Positions 17,072 to 25,553 of a DNA stretch of 64,000 nucleotides are shown one piece after another. The position numbers were made by a program, and so were the translations under genes. Each line of letters opens with the position of its first letter. Positions within the stretch are counted from its first letter, which is position 1. The stretch is from UBA2357 sp041678045 (GTDB taxonomy: Bacteria > Pseudomonadota > Gammaproteobacteria > Burkholderiales > Rhodocyclaceae). Location: positions 1 through 64,000 of the forward strand of contig JBAYOV010000013.1 in NCBI GenBank assembly GCA_041678045.1, in the 5' to 3' direction. A model generated the notes under the pieces. That model saw only the letters and a list, made by a program, of their open reading frames with translations, was not told the origin of the DNA and did no database searches.

Positions 17072-20000
17072 TCAGGGTTTGCGCAATTTTTCCGCCACCC
17101 GGAAGGCGTCGCGCAACTCCTGGCGCAGCACTTGATCGTCCCAGGGCTTGGTGAAGAACTTGTAGATCGCCCCCCGGTTGACCGCTTCGGTGATGGCGTC
17201 GGCCTCGGAAAAACCCGACAGCACGATGCGGATGGTGTCCGGGTGCAGTTCCTTGACCCGCGAGAGGAATTCGGTACCGCTCATTTCCGGCATGCGCTGG
17301 TCGGACACGATCACCTGCACCGGATTGCGCGCCAGAATGTCGAAGGCCTCGTGCGGGCTGGTGGTGGCATGGACCCGGTAGCCCTCCTGCCGCAGCAGGC
17401 GCTGCAGGGCACGCAGGATGTTCGGTTCGTCGTCGAGCAGCAGCAGCCCGCGCACCGGCGCTTCGTCGGGGCCGCTTTCCGGCGGCGGCAGGCTGCGGGC
17501 TTCCAGCAGCAAGGTTTCGAAGTCCTCCGCCTTCAGCGGACGGCTGAACAGATAGCCCTGCATCGAAGCGCACCCGCGTTCGCGCAGGAAGTTCAGCTGA
17601 CTGTCGTTCTCCACGCCCTCGGCGAGCACGGACGTGTGCAGGCTGTCGGCCAGCGCGATGGTGGTGCGTGCAATGGCTGCATTCGTCGGATTGGAGGTGA
17701 TGTCCTGCACGAAAGACTGGTCGATCTTGATCTTGTCGAAAGGAAAGCGCGACAGATAAGCCAGCGAGGAATAACCGGTGCCAAAGTCGTCAAGCGCCAG
17801 CCGCACGCCCAACCGGTGCAGTTGGGCGCAGGTTTCGATGGCGGCTTCGGCATCATCGATGAAGGCGCTTTCGGTGATTTCCACTTCCAGACAGTGGGCC
17901 GGCAGGGCGGTACGGGCGATGATGTCGCTCACGATGCTGACGAAATCCGGCGCGCGGAACTGACGCAGCGACACGTTGACCGCCATGCACAGCGCGGGCA
18001 GGCCGCGATCCTGCCACTGCTTGTTCTGCCTGCACGCTTCTTCCATGGCCCAGGTGCCGAGCGGAAAGATCAGTCCGCTCTGTTCGGCTACCGGAATGAA
18101 GGTGGCGGGCGATACCGTGCCCAGGGTGGGGCTGTGCCAGCGCATCAGGGCCTCGATGCCGTTGATGCGGCCGCTGCGAATGTCCACCTGCGGTTGATAG
18201 TGCAGACTGAGCTCGCCCCGCTGCAGCGCCACGCGCAATTCGTTTTCCAGCGTCAGTCGCTGGCGCACGGCGGCACTGAGCTCCTCGGTATAGAAGCAGT
18301 ACTGGTCGCGACCGCGCTCCTTGGCCGCATTCAGCGCGGTGTCTGCGTGCTGGATGAGTGACTGGGCGTCTTCGCCGTCTTCCGGGTACAGGCTGATGCC
18401 CACGCTGGCGCTGGTGAAGGCGTGGTGAGTGTCGAGCAGGTCGACCGGTTCGCGCAGCTTTTCGATCAGGTCGCGTGCCAGCCGTGCGGCATCGTCGGGC
18501 AGGGCCAGGGCTTCGACGATGATCAGGAATTCGTCGCCCCCAAGCCGGGCCACGGTTCCGTGACCATTCACGTTGTGCTGCAGGCGGTGAGCCATCGTCA
18601 CCAGCAGCTGGTCTCCGGCGTAGTGCCCCAGACTGTCGTTGATGCGCTTGAAGTGGTCAAGGTCGATCTGCAGCACGGCAATGCGCTGGTGGGTCCGCTG
18701 CGCCTGCTCGATGGCATGTTCCAGCCGAGACTGGGCAAGCAGCCGGTTGGGCAGGTGCGTCAGCGGGTCGAAGTGGGTCAGGCGTTCGCGCTCTTCTTCA
18801 GACTGGCGCAGGCGCGACAGGTCGGTGGTGACGCCAACGTAATGCGTGGGCTGGCTGTCTGCATCGTACACTGCGGTGATGCTCAGCAGTTGCGGGTAGG
18901 TTTCACCGTTCTTGCGCCGGTTCCAGATTTCGCCGCGCCAGTTGCCCTGGGTGAGCAGGCCGTGCCACAGCGCCTGATAGCGTTCGGGCGACTCGATGCC
19001 GGACTTGAGCATCGAGGGGTTATGGCCAAGGGCCTCCTCACGGGTGTAGCCGGTGATTTCGCACCAGGCCTCATTCACGAAAACAATCGCCGGCGAGTTG
19101 TCGGTGATCACCACGCCATCGCGCGTGTTCGACACGCTGGTGTAGAACAGGCGCTGAACCTGCACCGAGGTGTAGCGCTCGATGGTGAGGCCGGCCACCA
19201 AAGCAAAATCGGGCAGATGGCGCAGTGCCCGCGCAGAGGTGCAGGGGGTGTCCGCCAGCAGTGCCAGCAGGCCCAGCGGCCGGTCGCCGGGGCCATTCAG
19301 GCGCATGAACCAGCCATGTGCGCAGCCACTGCTGTGCAGCAGGTTCTGCCAGTGTGCGCCATCCGGGTCCGTGGCGGGCTCTTCGAGGGTGACATGGAGC
19401 GGCCGCTTCGGGTCCAGTCCACGCAGCGCAGCGGGTAGCCAGTGCGCGGCGGCGGCCGCTCGAAACCCGCTCAAGGTGTCGACCGCTGCATCGCGTGCCC
19501 CCCCTTCTTCCTGCGCCCTGTCCTGCACAGGAAAGTCTGCCGAAGCGTCGGTGACCAGCACCGCTGCATGGCAGCCGAAGTAACAGCTTGCCAGACGCGC
19601 CTCGATCAGTGCCAGCAGGCTGGTGAGCTTCTGGCCTTCGGACATGCGCTCGCGTACCTCCAGCCGCAGGTCGCGGACGCTGGTGTCCAGTGCCTCGTCC
19701 AGCGCATCGGTCCAGGTGCCGATGATCTCGGTGACCTCGCCCTCATGGTTGCGTATGAAGCGCTGATGGTCGCGCACCCACAGCAGCGAACCGTCCCGAT
19801 GGTGAAAGCGGTAGCGCAGTTCGATCTCGTCCTGATCGGGGGCAATGTCTTGCAGGGCGCCGATCCGCTCACGGTCGCCCTCGAACAGGTTGCGCCACCA
19901 CCAGTGCTCGGCGAGCACCTCCTGCAGGGTGTAACCGAGCACGCGTTCCACGTTCTCGCTGACCCAGGCAGGTATTCTGTGCCCATCGTTCATGCGCAGC

Positions 20001-20872
20001 TTGAAGAGCAGGGTGGGGCTGCTCTCGAGCAGGCTTGCGTAACGCTCGTTGAGCGCCTGCAAAGCGTCGCGCTCCCGGCGCAGCTCGTATTGGTGGCGCA
20101 CCTTGTCGAGCATGGCCGGCAGGCTGTGCAGGTAGTTGTCGTTGCGCGCCACCAGATCGGCGACTTCGAGGTGGCTTGCCAGGGCCGCCAGCTGCTCATC
20201 GTAGCCGGACACCAGCAGCACTACCGGCAGGGGAGGCGCGGTCAGCGCGCGAATCTGGCGGATCAGCTCCAGACGCTCGATTTCCCGATGGCCATGATCG
20301 CCCAGCAGCACGATTTCCGGCAAGGGGTGCTCCGCACCGCTTGCGGTGGGCTGTGCAAGCAGGGCCTTGAGCAGTGCATCGGCCGTGTGAAACCCTCTCA
20401 CCTCGATCCACGGTGCGTTGCTCGCCATGAAGCGGACAGTGCGGTCGAGTGCCGCCAGGTTGCTGTCCAGATACAGTACCAGCAGGCCGCGCTCCATGCG
20501 CCGACGTGCCGGCCGCAGGGCTTCGCGCAGTCGTTGTGGCAGCTGCTTCAGGTAGTCGCTGCGCTTGGCGATGAAATCGCAGGCCCCCGCCCGCAGGGCA
20601 GTGACGGCGGCGCCCAGGTCATCATGACCGGTGACGATGACCACCGGCGTGGTGCGTTGCTGTTGCTGCAGGATGCGCAGCAGGTCAAAGCCGCTGCCAT
20701 CCGGAAAGCTGAGGTCCGAGAGGATCAGATCGTACTCGGCGCCTGCCAGCCGTTCGAGGGCGGCCTGCAAGCCATCGGCAATGTCCAGCCGGATTTCCGG
20801 TGCGTTGCGCGACAGCGACAGCCGGGTCAGTTCGGCGTCGGTCGTGGAGTCTTCGACGTAGAGTAGATGCAT
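17072..20872 (-). CDS. Multidomain REC-REC-PAS-GAF-PAS-GGDEF-EAL-REC signalling protein
   Basis: This is a roughly 1266-residue protein. An N-terminal receiver (LLYVEDSTTDAE, LILSDLSFPDGSG) is followed by a degenerate second receiver (about 135-260), PAS (about 280-395), a GAF-like region (about 400-585) and PAS with PAC (about 590-705). GGDEF follows (about 715-875, intact ARLGGDEFLII), then EAL (about 885-1135, intact GIEALMRW and later LDDFGTGYSSLAYL). A C-terminal receiver (about 1150-1266, VIVSDQRMPEMSG) closely resembles the REC of the 7436 gene. GGDEF makes and EAL degrades cyclic-di-GMP, and both motifs are kept. The ATG at 20872 matches the usual REC start; ATG 20896 and TTG 20905 are alternatives. 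It is convergent with the seven-gene kinase operon. Confidence 0.9.
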   Translation of the reverse strand: MHLLYVEDSTTDAELTRLSLSRNAPEIRLDIADGLQAALERLAGAEYDLILSDLSFPDGSGFDLLRILQQQQRTTPVVIVTGHDDLGAAVTALRAGACDFIAKRSDYLKQLPQRLREALRPARRRMERGLLVLYLDSNLAALDRTVRFMASNAPWIEVRGFHTADALLKALLAQPTASGAEHPLPEIVLLGDHGHREIERLELIRQIRALTAPPLPVVLLVSGYDEQLAALASHLEVADLVARNDNYLHSLPAMLDKVRHQYELRRERDALQALNERYASLLESSPTLLFKLRMNDGHRIPAWVSENVERVLGYTLQEVLAEHWWWRNLFEGDRERIGALQDIAPDQDEIELRYRFHHRDGSLLWVRDHQRFIRNHEGEVTEIIGTWTDALDEALDTSVRDLRLEVRERMSEGQKLTSLLALIEARLASCYFGCHAAVLVTDASADFPVQDRAQEEGGARDAAVDTLSGFRAAAAAHWLPAALRGLDPKRPLHVTLEEPATDPDGAHWQNLLHSSGCAHGWFMRLNGPGDRPLGLLALLADTPCTSARALRHLPDFALVAGLTIERYTSVQVQRLFYTSVSNTRDGVVITDNSPAIVFVNEAWCEITGYTREEALGHNPSMLKSGIESPERYQALWHGLLTQGNWRGEIWNRRKNGETYPQLLSITAVYDADSQPTHYVGVTTDLSRLRQSEEERERLTHFDPLTHLPNRLLAQSRLEHAIEQAQRTHQRIAVLQIDLDHFKRINDSLGHYAGDQLLVTMAHRLQHNVNGHGTVARLGGDEFLIIVEALALPDDAARLARDLIEKLREPVDLLDTHHAFTSASVGISLYPEDGEDAQSLIQHADTALNAAKERGRDQYCFYTEELSAAVRQRLTLENELRVALQRGELSLHYQPQVDIRSGRINGIEALMRWHSPTLGTVSPATFIPVAEQSGLIFPLGTWAMEEACRQNKQWQDRGLPALCMAVNVSLRQFRAPDFVSIVSDIIARTALPAHCLEVEITESAFIDDAEAAIETCAQLHRLGVRLALDDFGTGYSSLAYLSRFPFDKIKIDQSFVQDITSNPTNAAIARTTIALADSLHTSVLAEGVENDSQLNFLRERGCASMQGYLFSRPLKAEDFETLLLEARSLPPPESGPDEAPVRGLLLLDDEPNILRALQRLLRQEGYRVHATTSPHEAFDILARNPVQVIVSDQRMPEMSGTEFLSRVKELHPDTIRIVLSGFSEADAITEAVNRGAIYKFFTKPWDDQVLRQELRDAFRVAEKLRKP

Positions 20873-21193
20873 GGCCTCACGGCGTGTGTGGAGCATTGCA
20901 GGCAAGGGCGGTACGGCGCTTGCGGTCGGTGCAGTGCAAGTGTTCGCGGATCGCCAGGCCGGATGATGCCCGATTGTGCCACCAATCGGCGTGCCGGTGC
21001 GCAGGGATGCAGTGATTTGTTCGATGTCCCCGGCGTTTTGCGCCGCGTTTGCCCAGCCAATCGTCAGGGGTGCTCTGTGCTAATATGTTGCCCTTGTTCC
21101 TGCCTACCGGCCGCCGGCCCGATGCCGGCAAGACCGGTGGTGAGGCGGGTCGGTGAGACGGGTGTTTCCCGGATGGATTCTGTTGGATTTTCA
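20873..21193. other. Divergent intergenic region with possible surE promoter
   Basis: This 321-base region between the GGDEF/EAL gene and surE has no supported gene. A TGC-TAATAT at 21078-21086 resembles an extended -10 element for surE. No good -35 hexamer is visible at normal spacing. Confidence 0.35.
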
Positions 21194-21937
21194 ATGCGTA
21201 TTCTGCTCAGTAACGACGACGGGTATTTTGCCCCTGGCATTGCAGCGCTGGCCGAAGCCCTGCAGGATCTGGCCGAGATCACCGTGGTGGCGCCGGAGCG
21301 CGATCGCAGCGGCGCGAGCAACTCGCTGACCCTGGATCGACCGCTGTCGCTGCGTCGGGCCACCAACGGTTTTTACTTCGTGAATGGCACGCCGACCGAC
21401 TGCGTGCACCTGGCCGTCACCGGCATGCTGGAGCATTTGCCCGACATGGTGGTTTCCGGCATCAATCATGGCGCCAACATGGGCGACGACACGATTTATT
21501 CCGGTACGGTGGCAGCGGCCACCGAGGGCTTTTTGCTGGGGGTGCCGTCGATTGCGGTATCGCTGGTGAGCAAGTCATCGGTCGATTTTTCGGCTGCGGC
21601 ACGGGTCACGCGCGAGCTGGTGCAGCGTTTCATGCAACACCCGATTCGTCAGCCTGCGCTGCTCAATGTGAATGTGCCCGAAGGCGAATATGACGCCCTG
21701 CGCGGCATCCGGGTCACCCGTCTGGGCAAGCGCCACAAGGCCGAACCGGTCGTGCGCGATTCGACTCCGCGTGGCGACACGGTGTACTGGATCGGGCCGG
21801 CAGGCCAGGCGGCCGATGCCGGTGGTGGCACCGACTTCAATGCGGTTGCTGAAGGATTTGTCTCGATTACTCCGCTGCAGATCGACCTGACCCACAATGG
21901 GTTGATCCCCGTGGTGGATGAGTGGCTGGAAAAATAA
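21194..21937 (+). CDS. surE: 5'/3'-nucleotidase SurE
   Basis: This is a 247-residue protein of normal length. The N-terminal MRILLSNDDGYFAPG holds the metal-binding Asp pair (D8, D9). The family motifs SGASNSLTL, NGTPTDCVHL and VSGINHGANMGDDTIYSGTV follow. SurE is a metal-dependent nucleotidase that dephosphorylates nucleoside monophosphates. The open frame extends upstream, but the ATG at 21194 is the conserved start. It leads the conserved stationary-phase cluster surE-pcm-nlpD-rpoS, and its stop is one base before the pcm start. Confidence 0.97.
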   Translation: MRILLSNDDGYFAPGIAALAEALQDLAEITVVAPERDRSGASNSLTLDRPLSLRRATNGFYFVNGTPTDCVHLAVTGMLEHLPDMVVSGINHGANMGDDTIYSGTVAAATEGFLLGVPSIAVSLVSKSSVDFSAAARVTRELVQRFMQHPIRQPALLNVNVPEGEYDALRGIRVTRLGKRHKAEPVVRDSTPRGDTVYWIGPAGQAADAGGGTDFNAVAEGFVSITPLQIDLTHNGLIPVVDEWLEK

Positions 21938-21938
21938 C

Positions 21939-22595
21939 ATGCGCATGATGGATTCTGCTGTCATGGCGTCTGCGCGTGCGCGCATGCGCATGGTGGAGCG
22001 CCTGCGCGCGCAGGGTATCCGTGATGAAAAGGTGCTGGAGGCCATGGCCAAGGTGCCGCGCGAACGCTTCGTGGAAGAGGCGCTCGCCTACAGTGCCTAT
22101 GACGATACGCCCCTGCCGATCGGCTATCAGCAGACCATCTCCCAGCCCTATGTCGTGGCCAGGATGATCGAACTTTTGCGTGCCGGGCGCGAACTTGGGC
22201 GCACGCTTGAGGTCGGTGCAGGGTGTGGCTACCAGGCTGCGGTGATGGCGCAGCTGGCCACTGCCGTGTTCGGCGTCGAGCGCATCCGCCCGCTTCTGGA
22301 GCGGGCCAAGGAAAACCTGCGCCCCCTGAGGCTGGCCAATCTGCGCCTGAAATACGCTGACGGTATGCTGGGTCTGCCCGAGGCTGCACCGTTCGACACC
22401 ATCATAGTCGCTGCTGCCGGCCGTGAGATTCCACCCGCCCTGAAGCAGCAACTTGCGCCGGGGGGGCGGATGGTGATTCCGCTCGCCAGTGGTGAGCAGC
22501 AGCAGCTCGTGATGCTGGAACGGCAGGGCAACCTTTACAGGGAAAGCCGGTACGATGCCGTGCGCTTCGTGCCTTTGCTGAGTGGAATGGAATGA
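21939..22595 (+). CDS. pcm: Protein-L-isoaspartate O-methyltransferase
   Basis: This 218-residue class I SAM-dependent methyltransferase repairs isoaspartyl residues in aged proteins. The motifs seen are VPRERFV, the YDDTPLPIGYQQTISQPYVVA segment typical of Pcm (20-residue core only cited), motif I LEVGAGCGYQAAV, and a C-terminal PPALKQQLAPGGRMVIPL. The start is one base past the surE stop. Several in-frame ATGs (21939, 21948, 21963) exist and the first is given. Its stop overlaps the nlpD start (ATGA). Confidence 0.95.
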   Translation: MRMMDSAVMASARARMRMVERLRAQGIRDEKVLEAMAKVPRERFVEEALAYSAYDDTPLPIGYQQTISQPYVVARMIELLRAGRELGRTLEVGAGCGYQAAVMAQLATAVFGVERIRPLLERAKENLRPLRLANLRLKYADGMLGLPEAAPFDTIIVAAAGREIPPALKQQLAPGGRMVIPLASGEQQQLVMLERQGNLYRESRYDAVRFVPLLSGME

Positions 22596-23524
22596 GCAAT
22601 ACGAACATGATGTGCACTGCCGCTGTGTTTCCCCATCTCTTGACGGCCCTGCTGGCGGGTGTGCTGCTGGCAGGCTGCACGGCGAACACGCCGGCACCGA
22701 TTCGCAGCAGCACTGCCACGCCGGCGGGTACGGTACAGACTCAGCCCGCGCAGGTAAGAGGCGCGCGCGAGCATGTGGTGCAACCCGGCGACACCCTGAT
22801 GGGCATCGGGCGGCTGTATGGTCAGCACCCGTCCGATCTCGCGCGCTGGAACGGGCTGAGCAATCCGCATCAGATCAATGTCGGACAACGACTGGTGGTG
22901 GCCCCCCCGGGCAGTACGGGAGGGGGCTCTATGGGCAGTTCCGTCGAGCCGGTGGCGGTGGCACAGCCGGTGCAGGTGATTCCAGTCGCTCCGGATGTCT
23001 CCCCAGTCACCCCTGTGCCGGTGAAACAGACACCGCAGGGCGGCAAGCAACCCTACAACGATCAGGCCTGGGCAGCCGTGCGCCCGGGCGCGATGAGCCC
23101 CCCTCCGACTCCGGTGCCGACGACGCCTCCAGCCACGACCGCCACGACCGCGCCCAAAAGTTCGGCCTGGATCTGGCCCGCCTCGGGCAGATTGATCGCA
23201 GGCTTCAACGAAGCAAGCAACAAGGGCGTGGATATCGGCGGCAACCCGGGCGATCCGGTGGTGGCATCGGCCGGCGGCAAGGTGGTGTATTCCGGTAGTG
23301 GCTTGCGTGGTTACGGAAAACTGGTCATCATCAAGCATGATGAAAATTATCTGACGGCATATGCCCACAACCGCGAACTGCTGGTCAAGGAGGGAGACTC
23401 CGTGACCCAGGGGCAGAAGATCGCGGAACTGGGTAGTACCGATGCCGACAAGCCAAAACTGCATTTCGAGATCCGCAGGCAGGGCCGTCCGGTCGATCCG
23501 ATGAGCTACCTGCCACCACGCTGA
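22592..23524 (+). CDS. nlpD: Lipoprotein NlpD, LysM plus degenerate M23/LytM domain
   Basis: This is a 310-residue outer-membrane lipoprotein precursor with lipobox LLAGC (Cys29). A LysM peptidoglycan-binding domain (about 58-105, HVVQPGDTLMGIGRLYGQ) and a Pro/Thr/Val-rich linker precede a C-terminal LytM fold (about 205-305). The metal ligands are altered: NKGVDIGG lacks the usual first His, and KLHFE replaces HLHFE. This is as in Escherichia coli NlpD, which activates the amidase AmiC rather than cutting peptidoglycan itself. In relatives the main rpoS promoter lies inside nlpD. Overlaps pcm by 4 nt. Confidence 0.95.
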   Translation: MSNTNMMCTAAVFPHLLTALLAGVLLAGCTANTPAPIRSSTATPAGTVQTQPAQVRGAREHVVQPGDTLMGIGRLYGQHPSDLARWNGLSNPHQINVGQRLVVAPPGSTGGGSMGSSVEPVAVAQPVQVIPVAPDVSPVTPVPVKQTPQGGKQPYNDQAWAAVRPGAMSPPPTPVPTTPPATTATTAPKSSAWIWPASGRLIAGFNEASNKGVDIGGNPGDPVVASAGGKVVYSGSGLRGYGKLVIIKHDENYLTAYAHNRELLVKEGDSVTQGQKIAELGSTDADKPKLHFEIRRQGRPVDPMSYLPPR

Positions 23525-23534
23525 GGGGGCGCGT

Positions 23535-24470
23535 ATGTACGATCCGGACAATCATGACGCAAGCGAAAGTCAGGAGCCGGATCTGCCGCCCGAGGTGGAG
23601 TTGCTCACAGCTTCTCCACCTCCGGCCTATGAAAGTGAATTCCTCAACGATGTCACCCAGATTTATCTGAACGAGATTGGCGCCAATCCGCTGCTCACCG
23701 CAGACGAGGAGCGCGCACTCACCCGCAGGGTGCGTACCGGCGATTTTGCGGCCCGCCAGGAAATGATCGAGCGCAACCTGCGTCTGGTGGTCAACATCGC
23801 CAAGCACTACCTGAACCGGGGCATTCCTCTGCTCGATCTGGTGGAAGAGGGCAATCTGGGCCTGATCCATGCGCTTGAAAAGTTCGATCCGGAGCGGGGC
23901 TTCCGCTTTTCCACGTATGCCACTTGGTGGATACGGCAGAATATCGAACGTGCGATCATGAACCAGTCGCGCACCATCCGTTTGCCGGTGCATGTGGTGA
24001 AGGAGCTCAATCAGGTATTGCGTGCCCGTCGTGTGCTTGAAGCGGTGGGCAATGGCGACTGTACGCTGGAGGCCGTGGCGGAGAAGGTTGGCAAGACAGT
24101 GGATGAGGTTCGTCAGTTGCTGTCGCTCGGCGAGCACACCGCATCACTGGATGCACCGCTGGATATCGACCCGAGTCTTTCGATCGGCGAATCGCTCGCC
24201 GACGACCAGGTCAATCCCCCTGAACTGCGCATCCAGGATGCCGAAATCGAAACGCTGCTGCGCGAGTGGATCGACAAGCTCAACGACAAGCAGCGCACGG
24301 TCATACGGCATCGCTACGGTCTGGACGAGTGCGAATTGATGACGCTTGAAGAACTCGCCAGCCTGCTCGGCCTGACCCGTGAGCGTGTGCGCCAGATCCA
24401 GCTGGAAGCCCTGGGTCTGTTGCGTCGTGCGATCAGGCGCCGCGGCATTTCGCGTGACGTGCTGCTCTGA
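23535..24470 (+). CDS. rpoS: RNA polymerase sigma factor RpoS
   Basis: This is a 311-residue sigma-70-family factor. Region 1.2 (DVTQIYLNEIGANPLLT), region 2 (RNLRLVVNIAKHYLNRG, GNLGLIHALEKFDPERG, RFSTYATWWIRQNIERA), region 3, and region 4 with the helix-turn-helix (TLEELASLLGLTRERVRQI) are all complete. It controls the general stress and stationary-phase response. It starts ten bases after nlpD with a GAGGGGG ribosome site. Its location downstream of nlpD supports RpoS rather than RpoH or RpoD. Confidence 0.97.
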   Translation: MYDPDNHDASESQEPDLPPEVELLTASPPPAYESEFLNDVTQIYLNEIGANPLLTADEERALTRRVRTGDFAARQEMIERNLRLVVNIAKHYLNRGIPLLDLVEEGNLGLIHALEKFDPERGFRFSTYATWWIRQNIERAIMNQSRTIRLPVHVVKELNQVLRARRVLEAVGNGDCTLEAVAEKVGKTVDEVRQLLSLGEHTASLDAPLDIDPSLSIGESLADDQVNPPELRIQDAEIETLLREWIDKLNDKQRTVIRHRYGLDECELMTLEELASLLGLTRERVRQIQLEALGLLRRAIRRRGISRDVLL

Positions 24471-24494
24471 GCCGCCACGCGGGTTGTCCGCCTG

Positions 24495-25553
24495 TCAGCG
24501 CATGCGGGCGGCAATCGTCTCGGCCAGTTCGAACACCGACATCGCATAAAAGCTGCTGCGGTTGTAACGGGTGATGACATAGAAATTGCGATATCCCACC
24601 CAGTACTCGGTCGGCCGTTCGGGGGTGACCAGGTCCACCAGCGTGGCGGGTGCCGGGTACAGCTCCTCGCTCACGCCACCGATACCGGCTGCGCGCAGCT
24701 GTTCCAGCGACAGGGTGGGTTCGATTCCGTTGTCAATCAGCGGTGCGGCGGCTGCGGCCGAAGGTACGCGCACCCGCATGGCCACCGGCTCGCCCGGACG
24801 CCAGCCGTGTTCAGCCAGATAGTTCGCCACGCTGCCTATTGCATCCACCGGGTCGGATTCGAAATCGATCTTGCCGTCGTTGTTGAAGTCGACGGCGTAG
24901 TGGCGCACGCTGCTCGGCAGAAACTGCGGGTAGCCGAGCGCTCCGGCATAGGAGCCGGTGTAGCTGAACGGGTCGCGCCCCTGTTCGCGGGCGAGCAGGA
25001 ACAGGTTTTCCAGTTCCTTGCGGAATAGTGGCGCGCGCGCGGGGTAGTTGAAGGCCAGCGTGGCCAGTGCCGATACGGTCTGGAAGTTGCCGGTGTAGCC
25101 GCCGTAATGGGTTTCGACCCCGATGATGGACACGATGATCTCGGGCGGCACGCCATAGCGTGCACTGGCGGCTTCGATCACGTCGCGGTGCCGTTGCCAG
25201 AAGCGCACGCCGCCCGCAATCCGTTGTTCGGTGAGAAAACGCCCCCGGTAGCTGTGCCATGAACGGGCGGCTGGCCGGCTGGGGGGCGTGATCAGCCGGA
25301 TCACCTGGGCATCGTGACGGGCACGGTGCAGGGCGTCGAGCAGTGGCTGGCGTTCAAAACCATGCCGTTCGACCATCTCTTGCACAAAGCTCAGGGCCGC
25401 TTCGTTCGACAGGAACGAAGCGCTGGCCGACAGGCTGCTCAGCCCTAGCAGTGCAGCAATGAGCAGGTTGGCAAGCAATCCGGGCAGGCGCAGGCCGGAA
25501 CGGTGGGCGCAGGCATGCGCAGGCAGGGCGGGGCGGGGCGTCGGGTGTGTCAT
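24495..25553 (-). CDS. mltB: Lytic murein transglycosylase B-type (MltB family)
   Basis: This is a 352-residue protein with a hydrophobic N-terminal segment at about residues 25-46, ending ALLGLSSLSASAS, consistent with a signal peptide. The catalytic Glu is in IIGVETHYGGYTG (E147). GSYAGALGYPQFLPSS and the F-N-N-D-G-K-I-D-F calcium-site-like loop are typical of the SLT_2/MltB family. It cleaves the glycan strands of peptidoglycan. No lipobox is obvious, so it may be a soluble periplasmic form. Its start overlaps the tgpA stop (ATGA), making it the last gene of moxR-DUF58-tgpA-mltB. Confidence 0.93.
   Translation of the reverse strand: MTHPTPRPALPAHACAHRSGLRLPGLLANLLIAALLGLSSLSASASFLSNEAALSFVQEMVERHGFERQPLLDALHRARHDAQVIRLITPPSRPAARSWHSYRGRFLTEQRIAGGVRFWQRHRDVIEAASARYGVPPEIIVSIIGVETHYGGYTGNFQTVSALATLAFNYPARAPLFRKELENLFLLAREQGRDPFSYTGSYAGALGYPQFLPSSVRHYAVDFNNDGKIDFESDPVDAIGSVANYLAEHGWRPGEPVAMRVRVPSAAAAAPLIDNGIEPTLSLEQLRAAGIGGVSEELYPAPATLVDLVTPERPTEYWVGYRNFYVITRYNRSSFYAMSVFELAETIAARMR

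Noticed and set aside
21960..22390. Minus-strand open frame opposite pcm
   Set aside because: Antisense shadow with biased composition; pcm has clear methyltransferase motifs and operon context.
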